Origin: Microbacterium saperdae
GTDB taxonomy: Bacteria > Actinomycetota > Actinomycetes > Actinomycetales > Microbacteriaceae
Direction of reading: 5' to 3'
NCBI RefSeq assembly: GCF_006716345.1
Contig: NZ_VFOX01000002.1
Span: 1,054,001 to 1,118,000, forward strand
DNA length: 64,000 nucleotides
Shown: positions 48,517 through 58,176 of the stretch, piece after piece
Layout of the letters: the number at the start of each line of letters is the position of its first letter
Position numbering within the stretch: the first letter of the stretch is position 1
Program-made: the position numbers and the translations under genes
The notes under the pieces: model-generated
Database searches by the model: none
What the model was told of the DNA's origin: nothing
The model's input: the letters and a program-made list of their open reading frames with translations, nothing else

Positions 48517-50861
48517 CGCGGCGACCGCTGTCGACGTATCGGTTGCAGATCCGCTCGCAGCTCACCCTCGACGACGCCGCGGACCTGGTGCCGTACCTGG
48601 TCGATCTCGGCATCTCCTGGGCCTACCTGTCGCCCCTGCTCGCCGCCGTGCCCGGTTCGGATCACGGCTACGACGTGGTGGACCACTCCCGCGTCGATGC
48701 GAGCCGTGGCGGCGAGGCCGGTCTGCGCCGGTTCGCCGACACCGCGCACGAGGCGGGGCTCGGCGTCCTCGTGGACATCGTGCCCAACCATGTCGGTGTC
48801 GCGATACCGAGGCAGAACCCGTGGTGGTGGGACGTGCTGCGCCTCGGTCGCGGGTCGCGGTACGCCACCGCATTCGACATCGATTGGCGTCACGGAAACG
48901 GGAAGCTCCGGCTGCCGATCCTCGGCTCGGTCGCCGAAGCCGCGCTCGACAACGGGGACTTCGTGGTCGACACGACCGCATCCGACGACGCCCCCGACGG
49001 CACGTTGTCGTACTTCGAGCATGTGCTCCCGCTCGCCCCGGGCTCGGGAGACCTCGCATCCGACCTCCCCGCGCTGCTGGCCGCCCAGCACTACGAGCTG
49101 CGCTTCTGGCAGGACCAGAATGCCGAACTCAACTACCGCCGCTTCTTCGCGGTGTCGGAGCTGGCCGGCATCCGGGTGGAGCTGCCCGATGTGTTCGCCT
49201 CCTCGCACCGTGAGATCGTGCGGTGGATCACGGAGGGTCTCGCCGACGGCATCCGCGTCGATCATCCCGACGGCCTGGCCGACCCCGGTGGATACCTGGA
49301 GGCACTGGCGGGTGCGACGGGGGCCGTGTACACGCTGGTGGAGAAGATCCTCGAACCGGGAGAGTCGCTGCCGCCGTGGTGGCGCACGGAGGGGACCACC
49401 GGCTACGACGCGCTCGGCGAGATCGATCGCGTCCTCGTGGACCCGGACGGTGTCGCAGCGCTGTCCCTGCTGGACGCGCGGTTGCGTGCCGAGACGGGGC
49501 TCGCCGAAGGCCAGAGCTGGCCCGAGCTCATCCACACGACCAAGCGGATGATCGCGGATGGGCTGCTGCAATCCGAGATCCGTCGCCTCGTCGGCAGTCT
49601 TCCGTACGGGATCGTGGGAGCCGAAGACGCCTTGGCCGAGCTGGTCGCGTGCTTCCCGGTGTATCGCTCCTACCTCCCGGCGGGACACGAGCATCTGAGC
49701 GAGGCGTTCCAGGAGTCACGCGCACGGCGCCCGGACCTCGCGGACGCGTTCGACGAACTGCAACCTCTGCTCGCCGATGCGCGCACCGAGGTCGGCGTGC
49801 GGTTCCCGCAGACGAGTGGCGCCGTGATGGCGAAAGGTGTGGAGGACACCGCGTTCTATCGGTGGACGCGGCTGGGCACCCTCACCGAGGTGGGTGGCGA
49901 CCCGTCGATCGCCGCCCTGTCGATCGCGGAGTTCCACGATGCACAGCGGGCACGGCTGGCGTCCTGGCCGCATGCCATGACGACGCTCTCCACCCACGAC
50001 ACCAAGCGCTCGGAAGACGTCCGCGCCCGACTCAGCGTCCTGTCGGAGATCCCGGAGCGGTGGTCCGAGGTGCTGGAGGAGTTGCGCACGATCGCATCGA
50101 CCGGTCATGGTCCGCTCGATGCCCTGCTCTGGCAGGCCGTGGTCGGGGCATGGCCGATCGCCTCGGATCGTGTGCTCGCTTATGCGCAGAAGGCGGCGAG
50201 GGAAGCGGCGGAGGCGACAGGGTGGCAGCATCCGGATGCGGCCTTCGAGGAGGGGCTGGCGGCGATCGCCGACGCCTCGGGCGGTGCCGCGCGTGCCACG
50301 GTGGAGCGCTTCGTCGCCGAGATCGACGCGTTCGGCCGTTCGAACTCGCTGTCGGCGAAGCTGCTGCAGCTCGCCGGCCCCGGCGTGCCCGACGTCTATC
50401 AGGGCACCGAGCTGTGGGACCACTCGCTGGTCGACCCCGACAACCGCCGGCCGGTCGATTTCGCGGAGCGGGCGCGTCTGCTGCAGGCTCTCGACACGGA
50501 CTTCGGACGCGGTGTGCTGCCGCCGATCGATGACTCCGGACGGGCGAAGCTTCTCGTCACCTCGCGCACGCTGAGGCTGCGTCGCGACAACCCCGAGCTG
50601 TTCGCGACGTACCGCCCGGCGGTGGTGACCGGTCCGGCATCCGCTCACGCGGTCGCGGTGGACCGTGGCGGCGTGACGGTGGTGGCGACACGACTACCCG
50701 TCGGACTCTCCCGTCTCGGCGGATGGGGCGAGACGCAGCTCCTGCGCCGCGACGTCGCCGCGGTCGACGCGTTGACCGGTCGCCGTATCGAGCCTGGGCC
50801 GGTGCGGGTGGAGGAACTGCTCGCGGACTATCCGGTGGCGCTGCTGGTGGACGCTCGATGA
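48513..50861 (+). CDS. treY: Maltooligosyl trehalose synthase
   Basis: 782 residues. A GH13 enzyme that turns the reducing-end alpha-1,4 bond of maltodextrins into the alpha,alpha-1,1 bond of trehalose. N-terminal family signature [59 protein letters not shown]. Catalytic regions are [23 protein letters not shown] (nucleophile Asp) and [12 protein letters not shown] (acid/base Glu); [19 protein letters not shown] and [15 protein letters not shown] are further TreY-specific stretches. ATGA overlaps at both ends (glgX, treZ). Confidence 0.96.
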   Translation: MTRRPLSTYRLQIRSQLTLDDAADLVPYLVDLGISWAYLSPLLAAVPGSDHGYDVVDHSRVDASRGGEAGLRRFADTAHEAGLGVLVDIVPNHVGVAIPRQNPWWWDVLRLGRGSRYATAFDIDWRHGNGKLRLPILGSVAEAALDNGDFVVDTTASDDAPDGTLSYFEHVLPLAPGSGDLASDLPALLAAQHYELRFWQDQNAELNYRRFFAVSELAGIRVELPDVFASSHREIVRWITEGLADGIRVDHPDGLADPGGYLEALAGATGAVYTLVEKILEPGESLPPWWRTEGTTGYDALGEIDRVLVDPDGVAALSLLDARLRAETGLAEGQSWPELIHTTKRMIADGLLQSEIRRLVGSLPYGIVGAEDALAELVACFPVYRSYLPAGHEHLSEAFQESRARRPDLADAFDELQPLLADARTEVGVRFPQTSGAVMAKGVEDTAFYRWTRLGTLTEVGGDPSIAALSIAEFHDAQRARLASWPHAMTTLSTHDTKRSEDVRARLSVLSEIPERWSEVLEELRTIASTGHGPLDALLWQAVVGAWPIASDRVLAYAQKAAREAAEATGWQHPDAAFEEGLAAIADASGGAARATVERFVAEIDAFGRSNSLSAKLLQLAGPGVPDVYQGTELWDHSLVDPDNRRPVDFAERARLLQALDTDFGRGVLPPIDDSGRAKLLVTSRTLRLRRDNPELFATYRPAVVTGPASAHAVAVDRGGVTVVATRLPVGLSRLGGWGETQLLRRDVAAVDALTGRRIEPGPVRVEELLADYPVALLVDAR

Positions 50862-52627
50862 TCGAGGTGTGGGCTCCGCGTGCGCGGCGGATGCGGGTGC
50901 GCACCCTGACCGATGACGGGGAGTCGACCGCCGAGCAGGAACTCACCGGTCCGCACGAGCGGGATGGCGTCTCCGGCTGGTGGTCCGCCGATCTCGATCA
51001 GGACGACGGCGAGCGCTACGGGTTCCTGATCGACGACGGCGACCAGGTGCGCCCGGATCCGCGCTCCCGGCGCCAACCGGGCGGGGTGCATGGTCCTTCC
51101 GCGGTCTTCGACGCGCACCGGTTCGCCTGGACGGACTCCGCGTGGACGGGGCGGCAGCTCGCCGGGGGCGTGCTCTACGAGTTGCACATCGGCACGTTCA
51201 CCCCCGACGGCACGCTCGATGCCGCGATCGCACGGCTCGACCACCTCGCCGCACTCGGGATCACCCACGTGGAGCTGCTGCCGGTCAACGCGTTCAACGG
51301 CGCGTGGAACTGGGGGTACGACGGGGTGCTCTGGTACGCGGTGCAGGAGAGCTACGGCGGCCCGCGGGCGTATCAGCGTTTCGTGGATGCCGCCCACGCC
51401 AGAGGTCTCGCCGTGATCCAGGACGTGGTCTACAACCACTTCGGACCCAGCGGCAACTACCTGCCGGAGTTCGGTCCGTACCTGCGCGACGGCGAGGGCA
51501 ACTCGTGGGGCGACTCGGTCGATCTGCATGAGCCCGCGGTGCGTGCCCACATCCTCCAGAACGCCGAGATGTGGATGACGGACTTCCACGTCGACGGTCT
51601 GCGGCTCGACGCCGTGCACGCGCTGCATGACGAATCGCCGACCCACATCCTGCAGGAACTCGCGCAGCGCACCGATGCCCTGTCCGCCCGACTCGGTCGA
51701 CCGTTGAGCCTGATCGCCGAGTCCGATCTGAACGACCCGACGCTGATCCTGCCGCGTGAGGCGGGCGGGTTCGGGCTGACGGCGCAGTGGTCCGATGACT
51801 GGCACCACGCCGTGCATGTGGCGCTGACAGGGGAGACCACGGGTTACTACGCCGATTTCGCAGCCGCGGATGCCGTCGCCAAGGTGTCGCGACACGGATT
51901 CTTCCACGATGGCACGTACTCGTCGTTCCGCGGCAGGGTGCACGGCTCTCCGATCCCCGACACGGTGCCGAGCTGGCGTCTGGTCACGTTCGCGCAGGAC
52001 CACGATCAGGTCGGCAACCGGGCCGCAGGCGACCGCCTCTCGTCGTCGTTGTCGCCGTCACGACTCGCGGTCGCCGCCGTGCTCACCCTGACGGCTCCCG
52101 GAACCCCCATGCTCTTCATGGGGGAGGAATGGGGTGCATCGAGCCCGTGGCAGTTCTTCACCTCGCATCCCGAACCCGAGCTCGGGCGTGCGACGCGGGA
52201 AGGGCGCACCGCCGAGTTCGCGCGGATGGGCTGGGATCCCGCCGATGTGCCCGATCCGCAGGACCCCGCGACGTTCCGGCGCTCGCATCTGCAGTGGAGT
52301 GAGAGGGAGGCCCCCGATCACGCTGCTCTGCTGGCCCTGTACCGCGACCTCATCACGCTGCGGCGTACGCGCCCCGAACTCACCGATCCCGACCTGACGC
52401 ACACGCACGTCGCGGTGACACAGGACGACGGAGACCCGAGCACGCGGGCGTACCGGATCGACCGCGGGGCCTGCGCGGTGCTGATCAACCTCACCGCGGA
52501 TGCCGTCGTCTTCGACATCGACCCCGGCGACGCCGTGCTGCTGTCGACGTCCGCCGTGGAACCGGACGCCGGTCGCGTGCGGGTCCCGTCCGAGGCAGCG
52601 GTCGTGGTGGGGTCGGCGCGGGCCTGA
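50858..52627 (+). CDS. treZ: Malto-oligosyltrehalose trehalohydrolase
   Basis: 589 residues. It releases trehalose from the maltooligosyl-trehalose made by TreY. A short N-terminal beta domain ([16 protein letters not shown]) precedes the GH13 barrel with [57 protein letters not shown] (I), [12 protein letters not shown] (II, nucleophile), [10 protein letters not shown] (III, acid/base) and [12 protein letters not shown] (IV). [20 protein letters not shown] is typical of TreZ. Last gene of the glgX-treYZ operon. Confidence 0.96.
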   Translation: MIEVWAPRARRMRVRTLTDDGESTAEQELTGPHERDGVSGWWSADLDQDDGERYGFLIDDGDQVRPDPRSRRQPGGVHGPSAVFDAHRFAWTDSAWTGRQLAGGVLYELHIGTFTPDGTLDAAIARLDHLAALGITHVELLPVNAFNGAWNWGYDGVLWYAVQESYGGPRAYQRFVDAAHARGLAVIQDVVYNHFGPSGNYLPEFGPYLRDGEGNSWGDSVDLHEPAVRAHILQNAEMWMTDFHVDGLRLDAVHALHDESPTHILQELAQRTDALSARLGRPLSLIAESDLNDPTLILPREAGGFGLTAQWSDDWHHAVHVALTGETTGYYADFAAADAVAKVSRHGFFHDGTYSSFRGRVHGSPIPDTVPSWRLVTFAQDHDQVGNRAAGDRLSSSLSPSRLAVAAVLTLTAPGTPMLFMGEEWGASSPWQFFTSHPEPELGRATREGRTAEFARMGWDPADVPDPQDPATFRRSHLQWSEREAPDHAALLALYRDLITLRRTRPELTDPDLTHTHVAVTQDDGDPSTRAYRIDRGACAVLINLTADAVVFDIDPGDAVLLSTSAVEPDAGRVRVPSEAAVVVGSARA

Positions 52628-52699
52628 GCAGCGGCATCCGGCGGTGCGCGCGCGAGACGACGCGACCCGGACCTCGTCGTCAGATGAGAAGCTAGAAGG

Positions 52700-54007
52700 A
52701 TGAGCGTTCCCCCCGCCGCTGACGTGCTCGCCCCGCTGAGCGAGGACGAGGTCCGGCGCATCCGCGAAGACTTCCCCATCCTGCAGATGCAGGTGAACGG
52801 GCATCCGCTGGCCTACCTCGATTCGGGTGCGACGTCGCAGCGGCCGTTCGTGGTGCTGGATGCCGAGCGCGAGTTCGCGTCGACCATGAACTCCGCGGTG
52901 CATCGGGGCGCGCACACCCTCGCGGCCGAGGCCACCGAGCTGTTCGAGGATGCGCGGGCCACCGTCGCACGCTTCGTCGGCGCCGACGACGACGAGATCG
53001 TCTGGACCTCGAACGCGACCGAGGCGATCAATCTGGTCGCGTACTCGCTCTCCAACGCCTCACTCGGGCGCGGCGGGGCGGAGGCCGACCGCCTGCGGTT
53101 GCGTGAGGGCGACGAGATCGTCACCACCGAGATGGAGCACCACGCCAATCTGATCCCCTGGCAGGAGCTCGCGGCCCGCACCGGCGCGACGCTGCGCGTG
53201 ATCCCGCTCGACGACGACGGCGCGCTCCGAATGGACGAGGCCGCCGCGATCATCGGCGATCGCACCAAGCTCGTCGCCGTCACTCACGTCTCCAACGTGC
53301 TCGGCGTGATCAACCCGGTGGAGCAGATCATCGCTCTCGCGCGTCGGGCCGGCGCGCTCGTGCTGCTCGACGCCTGCCAGTCCGCACCCCATCTGCCGCT
53401 CGACGTGCGAGCCCTCGACGTCGACTTCGCGGTGCTCTCCGGACACAAGATGCTCGGGCCCACCGGCGTCGGCGCGCTGTACGGTCGCCGTGACCTGCTC
53501 GAGGCGATGCCGCCGTTCCTGACGGGCGGCTCGATGATCACGACCGTCACGACGACGCACGCCGAGTACCTGCCGCCGCCGCAGCGCTTCGAGGCGGGCA
53601 CGCAGCGGGTGTCTCAGGCGATCGCGCTCGCCGCAGCCATCGACTATCTCACCGCGGTCGGCATGCCGCGGATCGCCGCGCATGAGGCGGCGTTCGGTCG
53701 CCGTCTGGTCGACGGGCTGGGTGCGATCGACGGGGTCCGTGTGCTCGGCGCCGGCATCGACCTGCCGCGTGTGGGACTCGCGAGCTTCGACGTCGACGGC
53801 ATCCATTCGCACGATGTCGGGCAGTTCCTCGACGACCGCGGTATCGCGGTGCGCGTCGGACACCACTGCGCGCAGCCGCTGCACCGACGCCTCGGCATCA
53901 CCTCGTCCACCCGGGCGAGCACCTATCTCTACACGACCGAGGCCGAGGTGGAGGCCGTGATCGACGGCGTCGCTGCGGCCATCGACTTCTTCGGAGTGCA
54001 CGCATGA
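52700..54007 (+). CDS. sufS: Cysteine desulfurase SufS
   Basis: 435-residue group II PLP-dependent cysteine desulfurase providing sulfur for Fe-S cluster assembly. Features: FPILQMQVNGHPLAYLDSGATSQRP near the N-terminus, TNATEAIN-like VWTSNATEAINLVAYS, VTHVSNVLGVINPV, the PLP lysine in AVLSGHKMLGPTGVGALYG, and the active-site cysteine loop AVRVGHHCAQPLHRRLG with the SufS RxGxHCA pattern. The stop overlaps sufU (ATGA). The remaining suf genes (B, D, C) are not in the window. Confidence 0.96.
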   Translation: MSVPPAADVLAPLSEDEVRRIREDFPILQMQVNGHPLAYLDSGATSQRPFVVLDAEREFASTMNSAVHRGAHTLAAEATELFEDARATVARFVGADDDEIVWTSNATEAINLVAYSLSNASLGRGGAEADRLRLREGDEIVTTEMEHHANLIPWQELAARTGATLRVIPLDDDGALRMDEAAAIIGDRTKLVAVTHVSNVLGVINPVEQIIALARRAGALVLLDACQSAPHLPLDVRALDVDFAVLSGHKMLGPTGVGALYGRRDLLEAMPPFLTGGSMITTVTTTHAEYLPPPQRFEAGTQRVSQAIALAAAIDYLTAVGMPRIAAHEAAFGRRLVDGLGAIDGVRVLGAGIDLPRVGLASFDVDGIHSHDVGQFLDDRGIAVRVGHHCAQPLHRRLGITSSTRASTYLYTTEAEVEAVIDGVAAAIDFFGVHA

Positions 54008-54447
54008 CATCCGGCGACCTGCAGAACCTCTACCAGGAGCTCATCCTGGATCACTCGCGCACCCCGCACGGCTTCGGTCTGCGCGAGACCATCGCGGCGC
54101 AGTCGCACCAGGTCAACCCGACCTGCGGCGATGAGGTCACGCTCCAGGTGCATCGCGCGGCCGACGGAACCGTCGAGGCGATCGCCTGGGAAGGCCACGG
54201 CTGTGCGATCTCGCAGGCGTCGGCGTCCCTTCTCGCGGAGCTCGCCGAAGGACTGTCGGTTGCAGACCTGGAGGTGCGCATCGATGCGTTCCGGGAAGCG
54301 ATGCGCTCGCGCGGCAAGATCGAACCCGACGAGGAGCTGCTCGGAGACGCGGCGGCGCTCGGCGGGGTGTCCCGCTATGTGGCTCGGGTGAAGTGCGCGA
54401 TGCTCGCGTGGGTCGCTGCGGAGGACGCGCTGCACAAGTCGGCCTGA
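54004..54447 (+). CDS. sufU: Zinc-dependent sulfurtransferase SufU
   Basis: 147 residues. It accepts persulfide sulfur from SufS and delivers it to the Suf scaffold. NLYQELILDHSRTPHGFG is the family N-terminus. The Zn/sulfur ligands are Cys in NPTCGDEV with its neighbouring Asp, Cys in GHGCAISQASASL, and Cys in VKCAMLAW near the C-terminus. The insertion between the second and third cysteines is the SufU (not IscU) form. It is coupled to sufS by a 4-bp overlap. Confidence 0.95.
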   Translation: MTSGDLQNLYQELILDHSRTPHGFGLRETIAAQSHQVNPTCGDEVTLQVHRAADGTVEAIAWEGHGCAISQASASLLAELAEGLSVADLEVRIDAFREAMRSRGKIEPDEELLGDAAALGGVSRYVARVKCAMLAWVAAEDALHKSA

Positions 54448-54478
54448 TCGGTCGACCGCTCCTCCGCGAGGGCGCAGG

Positions 54479-55450
54479 ATGGACAGTATGACCGTACGCC
54501 TCACGCCACTGCCCGCCGCACGCTACGACGAGTGGAGCGCGGCCACCAGGGAGCGGCTCATCCGTCTGCGCCAGGACTCCGGACTGCGCCTCGGTGAGGA
54601 TGCGGTCACACAGGCCGGGCAGTACTTCACCGAACTCCTGCCGAACGGTCTGGACTCCACGGCCTCGCAGGTGCTGCTCATCGCCGATGGCGACGACGAG
54701 CTCGGCACGCTCTGGCTCGGCGCGAACGCTGGGCGCTTGTTCGTGATCGATCTCGCTCTCTCGGTTCCGCCGTCGACGTCGCAGGGCGACGAGATCGTGG
54801 CAGCGCTTCAGACCATCGCGACAGGAGAAGAGGCCTCGCTGATCAGCATCGGGCTCTTCCGGCAGGATGTCGAGGGGCATCGCCTCGTCGACGGGCGGGG
54901 CTTCCGCGTCGCTTCCATCCAGATGCTGCTCGAACCGCTGCCCGACCGTGAGGTGGCCCCTCATGTGGTCGTGGCTCCGATGACGGTGGAGCGCTATCCG
55001 AGCTTCGCGGACACCTCGGAGGCGGCTTTCGCGGTCGACCTCGCCACGTCCGGCCGGTACAGCCCCGAAGAGGCGGCAGTGGAGTCGCGCCGGCAGTTCC
55101 TGCAGGAGCTGCCTCAGGGCCTGGACACCCCGGGCCAGGAGATCTTCACGGCTACGGTCGACGGCGTCGAGGTCGGAATCCTCTGGATCGGGATGCGGGA
55201 GCGGGGCGGTCGTCCCCATGCCTTCATCCTCGACATCGAGGTCGCTGCGGATCAGCGTCGGAAGGGCTACGGGCGTGAGCTGATGCATGCCACGGAACGT
55301 GAAGCGCGTCGATTGGGTGCAGGGTCCATCGGCCTGCACGTGTTCGGATTCAACGACGCCGCGGTCACGCTATACGAGCAGCTCGGGTACCGACGGCTCG
55401 AGGAGCAGTTCGTCCTCGACGTCGGAGACGCGGCGCGCGCGGGATCGTGA
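54479..55450 (+). CDS. GNAT N-acetyltransferase with duplicated domain
   Basis: 323 residues. The C-terminal half is an active-looking GNAT domain: HAFILDIEVAADQRRKGYGRELMHATEREARRLGAGSIGLHVFGFNDAAVTLYEQLGYRR, with the acetyl-CoA loop QRRKGYG. The N-terminal half is a second, degenerate copy. FTELLPNGLDSTASQVLLIADGDDELGTLWLGA in the first half aligns with FLQELPQGLDTPGQEIFTATVDGVEVGILWIGM in the second, but the first lacks the acetyl-CoA loop. The acceptor substrate is unknown. ATG 54488, three codons later, is an alternative start. Single gene after sufU. Confidence 0.88.
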   Translation: MDSMTVRLTPLPAARYDEWSAATRERLIRLRQDSGLRLGEDAVTQAGQYFTELLPNGLDSTASQVLLIADGDDELGTLWLGANAGRLFVIDLALSVPPSTSQGDEIVAALQTIATGEEASLISIGLFRQDVEGHRLVDGRGFRVASIQMLLEPLPDREVAPHVVVAPMTVERYPSFADTSEAAFAVDLATSGRYSPEEAAVESRRQFLQELPQGLDTPGQEIFTATVDGVEVGILWIGMRERGGRPHAFILDIEVAADQRRKGYGRELMHATEREARRLGAGSIGLHVFGFNDAAVTLYEQLGYRRLEEQFVLDVGDAARAGS

Positions 55451-55502
55451 CGCCCGGCGTCGGTGCGGGAATACCCGCGCGTCTGCCGCGTTGGCCCCCC
55501 AC

Positions 55503-56144
55503 ATGACAACTCTCGGAATCATCGGTGCAGGACACATCGGATCACAGGTCGCGCGCGTGGCGGTCGCCCACGGCTACGACGTCGTGATCTCCAACTCGCG
55601 CGGTCCGGAGACGCTCGCCGCGCTCGTCGAGGAACTCGGCCCGCGCGCCCGTGCCGCGACGGCGGTGGAGGCCGGAGCGGCCGGTGACGTGGTCGTGGTG
55701 ACGGTTCCCCTGCGCGCCCTCGACCAGGTTCCGGTCGAGCCCCTCGCCGGCAAGATCGTGCTCGACACGAACAACTACTACTTCGAGCGCGACGGTCACA
55801 TCGAGGCGCTCGACAAGGGCGAGACCACGACGTCGGAGCTCGTGCAGCAGCACCTGCCCACCTCGAAGGTCGCCAAGGCGTTCAACCACATCTACGCCGC
55901 CGACATCACGACCGACGGCGCTCCGGCCGGTGCGGAGAACCGTCGGGCGCTCGCGACGGCGGGCGACGACGCGGAGGCGGTGGAGTTCGTGACGCGCTTC
56001 TACGACGAGATCGGGTTCGACACCGTGAACGTCGGTGCGTTGAGCGAGTCGTGGCGCGTCGAGCGCGACCGTCCCGCGTACGTCGTGCGCCAGAACGCCG
56101 CCGAGCTCGAAGCCAACCTCGCGATCGCGAATCGCCTTCCCTGA
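55503..56144 (+). CDS. NADPH-dependent F420 reductase-like protein (NAD-binding)
   Basis: 213 residues. The N-terminal Rossmann fold TTLGIIGAGHIGSQVARVAVAHGYDVVISNSRGPETLAALV matches the F420:NADP oxidoreductase/NADP-coenzyme F420 group, with VVVTVPLRALDQVP, KIVLDTNNYYFERDGH and TSKVAKAFNHIYAADI. It may reduce F420 or another cofactor, or act as a dehydrogenase of unknown substrate. ATG 55503 opens directly with the dinucleotide-binding motif. A strong hairpin follows. Confidence 0.85.
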   Translation: MTTLGIIGAGHIGSQVARVAVAHGYDVVISNSRGPETLAALVEELGPRARAATAVEAGAAGDVVVVTVPLRALDQVPVEPLAGKIVLDTNNYYFERDGHIEALDKGETTTSELVQQHLPTSKVAKAFNHIYAADITTDGAPAGAENRRALATAGDDAEAVEFVTRFYDEIGFDTVNVGALSESWRVERDRPAYVVRQNAAELEANLAIANRLP

Positions 56145-56156
56145 GGTCGTGGCGCT

Positions 56157-56199
56157 GCAGAAGGAGGGAGGTCGTCGTCGACGGCCTCCCTCCTTCTGC
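56157..56199 (+). terminator. Long hairpin terminator
   Basis: GCAGAAGGAGGGAGG (56157-56171) pairs perfectly with CCTCCCTCCTTCTGC (56185-56199) around a 13-base loop, 12 bp after the reductase stop. Confidence 0.75.
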
Positions 56200-56232
56200 G
56201 TGAGTGGCCCGAGCGGGATGGGATACCAAAAC

Positions 56233-56267
56233 TTGTCCCCGATCCCGCCGAGTGAGACAATCGCGGG
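56233..56267 (+). promoter_or_regulatory. Leaderless promoter of the GntR gene
   Basis: TTGTCC (56233-56238), a 17-bp spacer and GACAAT (56256-56261), followed by six bases and then ATG 56268. This is the clearest complete -35/-10 pair among the leaderless candidates. Confidence 0.6.
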
Positions 56268-56924
56268 ATGACGGCAGCGGGGGCTACCGGCGAACTAGAG
56301 TCGGCCAGGGTCACGCGCATACTGCGTGATGACATCATCCTCGGACGCCGCGCGCCCGGGTCCCGGCTCGTTGAGCGCGACATCGCCGCCGAGCTCAACG
56401 TCTCGCGGCTGCCCGTTCGGGAAGCCATCCGCGCCCTGGTGGGGGAGGGCGTCGTGGTCGCGAGACCGCGCACGTGGGCGGTCGTGCGCGAGTTCACGCA
56501 TCGCGACATCAAGGACTTCGCCGAGGTGCGTGAGGCGATCGAGACGCTGATCTTCGTCTTCGCCGCCGAGCGCCACGACACGGCCGGGATCGCGCGGCTC
56601 CGCGCGGCGTACGAACGCGAGCGGGACGCGGCCAAGACGGACGATGCCGAGGGGGCGCGCATCGCCGCGGCGGAGTTCCACGAGATCGCCGCCGAACTGG
56701 CGGGGAACGAGATGCTGGGCGAGCTGATCGCCGTGTTCATCACGCGTCTGCGCTGGCTGTTCGGGCAGCACGACGATCTGCCGGCGATGGCGGAAGAGCA
56801 CCGCGTCATCCTGGAGACCCTGGTCGCGCGTGACGTCGATGCGATCCGCACGCTCATCCCGCAGCACCTGGCCAACGGACAGGCCGTCGCCGAGCGCCGG
56901 CTCGCCAACGGCTACCAGATCTGA
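56268..56924 (+). CDS. GntR-family regulator, FadR/FCD subfamily
   Basis: 218 residues. The N-terminal winged helix ILRDDIILGRRAPGSRLVERDIAAELNVSRLPVREAIRALVGEGVVVARPRTWAVV is followed by an all-helical FCD effector domain (FAEVREAIETLIFVFAAERHD ... EFHEIAAELAGNEMLGELIAVF ... EEHRVILETLVARDVDAIRTLIPQHL). The Asp/His residues of FCD domains usually bind a metal with a carboxylate ligand. There is no obvious adjacent target operon. Confidence 0.9.
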   Translation: MTAAGATGELESARVTRILRDDIILGRRAPGSRLVERDIAAELNVSRLPVREAIRALVGEGVVVARPRTWAVVREFTHRDIKDFAEVREAIETLIFVFAAERHDTAGIARLRAAYERERDAAKTDDAEGARIAAAEFHEIAAELAGNEMLGELIAVFITRLRWLFGQHDDLPAMAEEHRVILETLVARDVDAIRTLIPQHLANGQAVAERRLANGYQI

Positions 56925-57054
56925 CGGGCGGTGAGGACGGGACGACCCGTCGCGTCGTCCCGGGTGCTCGAGCGGGGGACGCGACGCCGCGATCGCTATA
57001 TATTGGGGCGTATCGGAATCGTTCCGGAACTGTCGCGTTGTCCTGGGGAGCGAG

Positions 57055-57300
57055 ATGCGGGGTCTTGCTGTCGTTGTCGGAGGCCTGCTGCTGGTGGGCG
57101 GGGCGGTGCTCGTCGTGGTCGCCGATCAGGAGCGCGTGGCGGCGCTGGATGAGATCAGGGCCCAGGTCGTCAAGACCGAGAAGCTGTTCGACGACACGCG
57201 AGCGGAGAACCTCCGTCTGGCGGAACAGCTCACCGCGCTGAGGTCCCAGATCGCCGAGCAGGATGCGGTGCTCTCCGATTCCACGGGATTCCTGCAGTGA
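57055..57300 (+). CDS. Small membrane-anchored coiled-coil protein
   Basis: 81 residues: an N-terminal membrane helix (LAVVVGGLLLVGGAVLVVVA), then a charged heptad coiled coil (LDEIRAQVVKTEKLFDDTRAENLRLAEQLTALRSQIAEQDAVL). It probably projects outside the membrane. The stop overlaps the next gene's GTG (GTGA), so the two secreted or envelope proteins are produced together. An AT-rich TATATATT upstream near 57000 may hold the promoter. No known family recognised. Confidence 0.75.
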   Translation: MRGLAVVVGGLLLVGGAVLVVVADQERVAALDEIRAQVVKTEKLFDDTRAENLRLAEQLTALRSQIAEQDAVLSDSTGFLQ

Positions 57301-58169
57301 TCCGTCGGTTCGTCTCGGTCTCCGTCGCGGTCGCGATGATGCTCTCGGTCGGGATCATGGCGCGCGCGAACGGTCTCGACGCTGAGCGCACGGAGGCAGT
57401 GGCAGAGCTGACGGCGCTCGCCGGCACCACCCGCACCGCGCTGCAGCGCACGGACTACCTCGAAGGAGCCGTCGAACGTGCAGAGGATGACACGGCGGAT
57501 CGCGCCGCAGTGCTCGAGGTCCGTCCGGCGTTCCTCACGGAGATCACGGCGCTGAGCACCGCGCTGGCCGGTGCGAAGGGCAAGGTCGACACCGCGGCGC
57601 ATCGGGCGGCGGCCCTGTCCGCGCAGCAGACCGTGCTCGATGAACGAGCCGACCCCGACACGGTGAAGAACGCCACTGCCACAGTTCACGCGCTCACCGC
57701 GAAGGTCGGCGAAGAGGTGGCCACGTGGCAGGCGGTGCAGCTCGCACAGAGCGCCGGTCCGGGCGGCCCGGCCTGGAGCACCAGCGGACCTGACGGCTAC
57801 GCCCGGGTGCGCGCCGCGCTCGATCGCGTCGGCGGTGGCGGTGTCGGGCTCTACGAGTCCTCCTCCTGTGCGGGAGGAAACGCGCCCGCGTGCGCGAACA
57901 GTGGCGGCTACATCAAGTACCGCGGCGACATCGCGAACTGGAGCGAGGGACGGCTGAACTGGGCGATGGCCCATGAGCTCGCCCACATCTACCAGTTCCG
58001 GGTCTGGGGTGCGCTGAACTCGTCCGGTGCGTACCGGTCGATGTTCGGCGGGGATCCGGAGTTCCTGGCGAACTGCATGGCCGTGGTGCGCGGCTACCCG
58101 GGCAGCGTGGGGTGCAACGGTGATCAGCAGGCATGGGCCTCGGGGATCTGGGTCGGCGCGGTGCGCTGA
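57297..58169 (+). CDS. Secreted HELAH-motif (putative zinc metallopeptidase-like) protein
   Basis: 290 residues. A signal peptide (MIRRFVSVSVAVAMMLSVGIMARA) is followed by a helical, Ala/Glu-rich region (about 28-155) with coiled-coil character, then a C-terminal globular domain (about 165-290). That domain contains WAMAHELAHIYQF: His226, Glu227 and His230 form an HExxH motif, and Glu255 in GGDPEFLANCMAV is a possible third zinc ligand. Cysteines in SSSCAGGNAPACAN and around GCNGDQQ suggest disulfides. Substrate unknown; the peptidase call rests on the motif. GTG start coupled to the coiled-coil gene. Confidence 0.8.
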   Translation: MIRRFVSVSVAVAMMLSVGIMARANGLDAERTEAVAELTALAGTTRTALQRTDYLEGAVERAEDDTADRAAVLEVRPAFLTEITALSTALAGAKGKVDTAAHRAAALSAQQTVLDERADPDTVKNATATVHALTAKVGEEVATWQAVQLAQSAGPGGPAWSTSGPDGYARVRAALDRVGGGGVGLYESSSCAGGNAPACANSGGYIKYRGDIANWSEGRLNWAMAHELAHIYQFRVWGALNSSGAYRSMFGGDPEFLANCMAVVRGYPGSVGCNGDQQAWASGIWVGAVR

Positions 58170-58176
58170 CGCCTGG

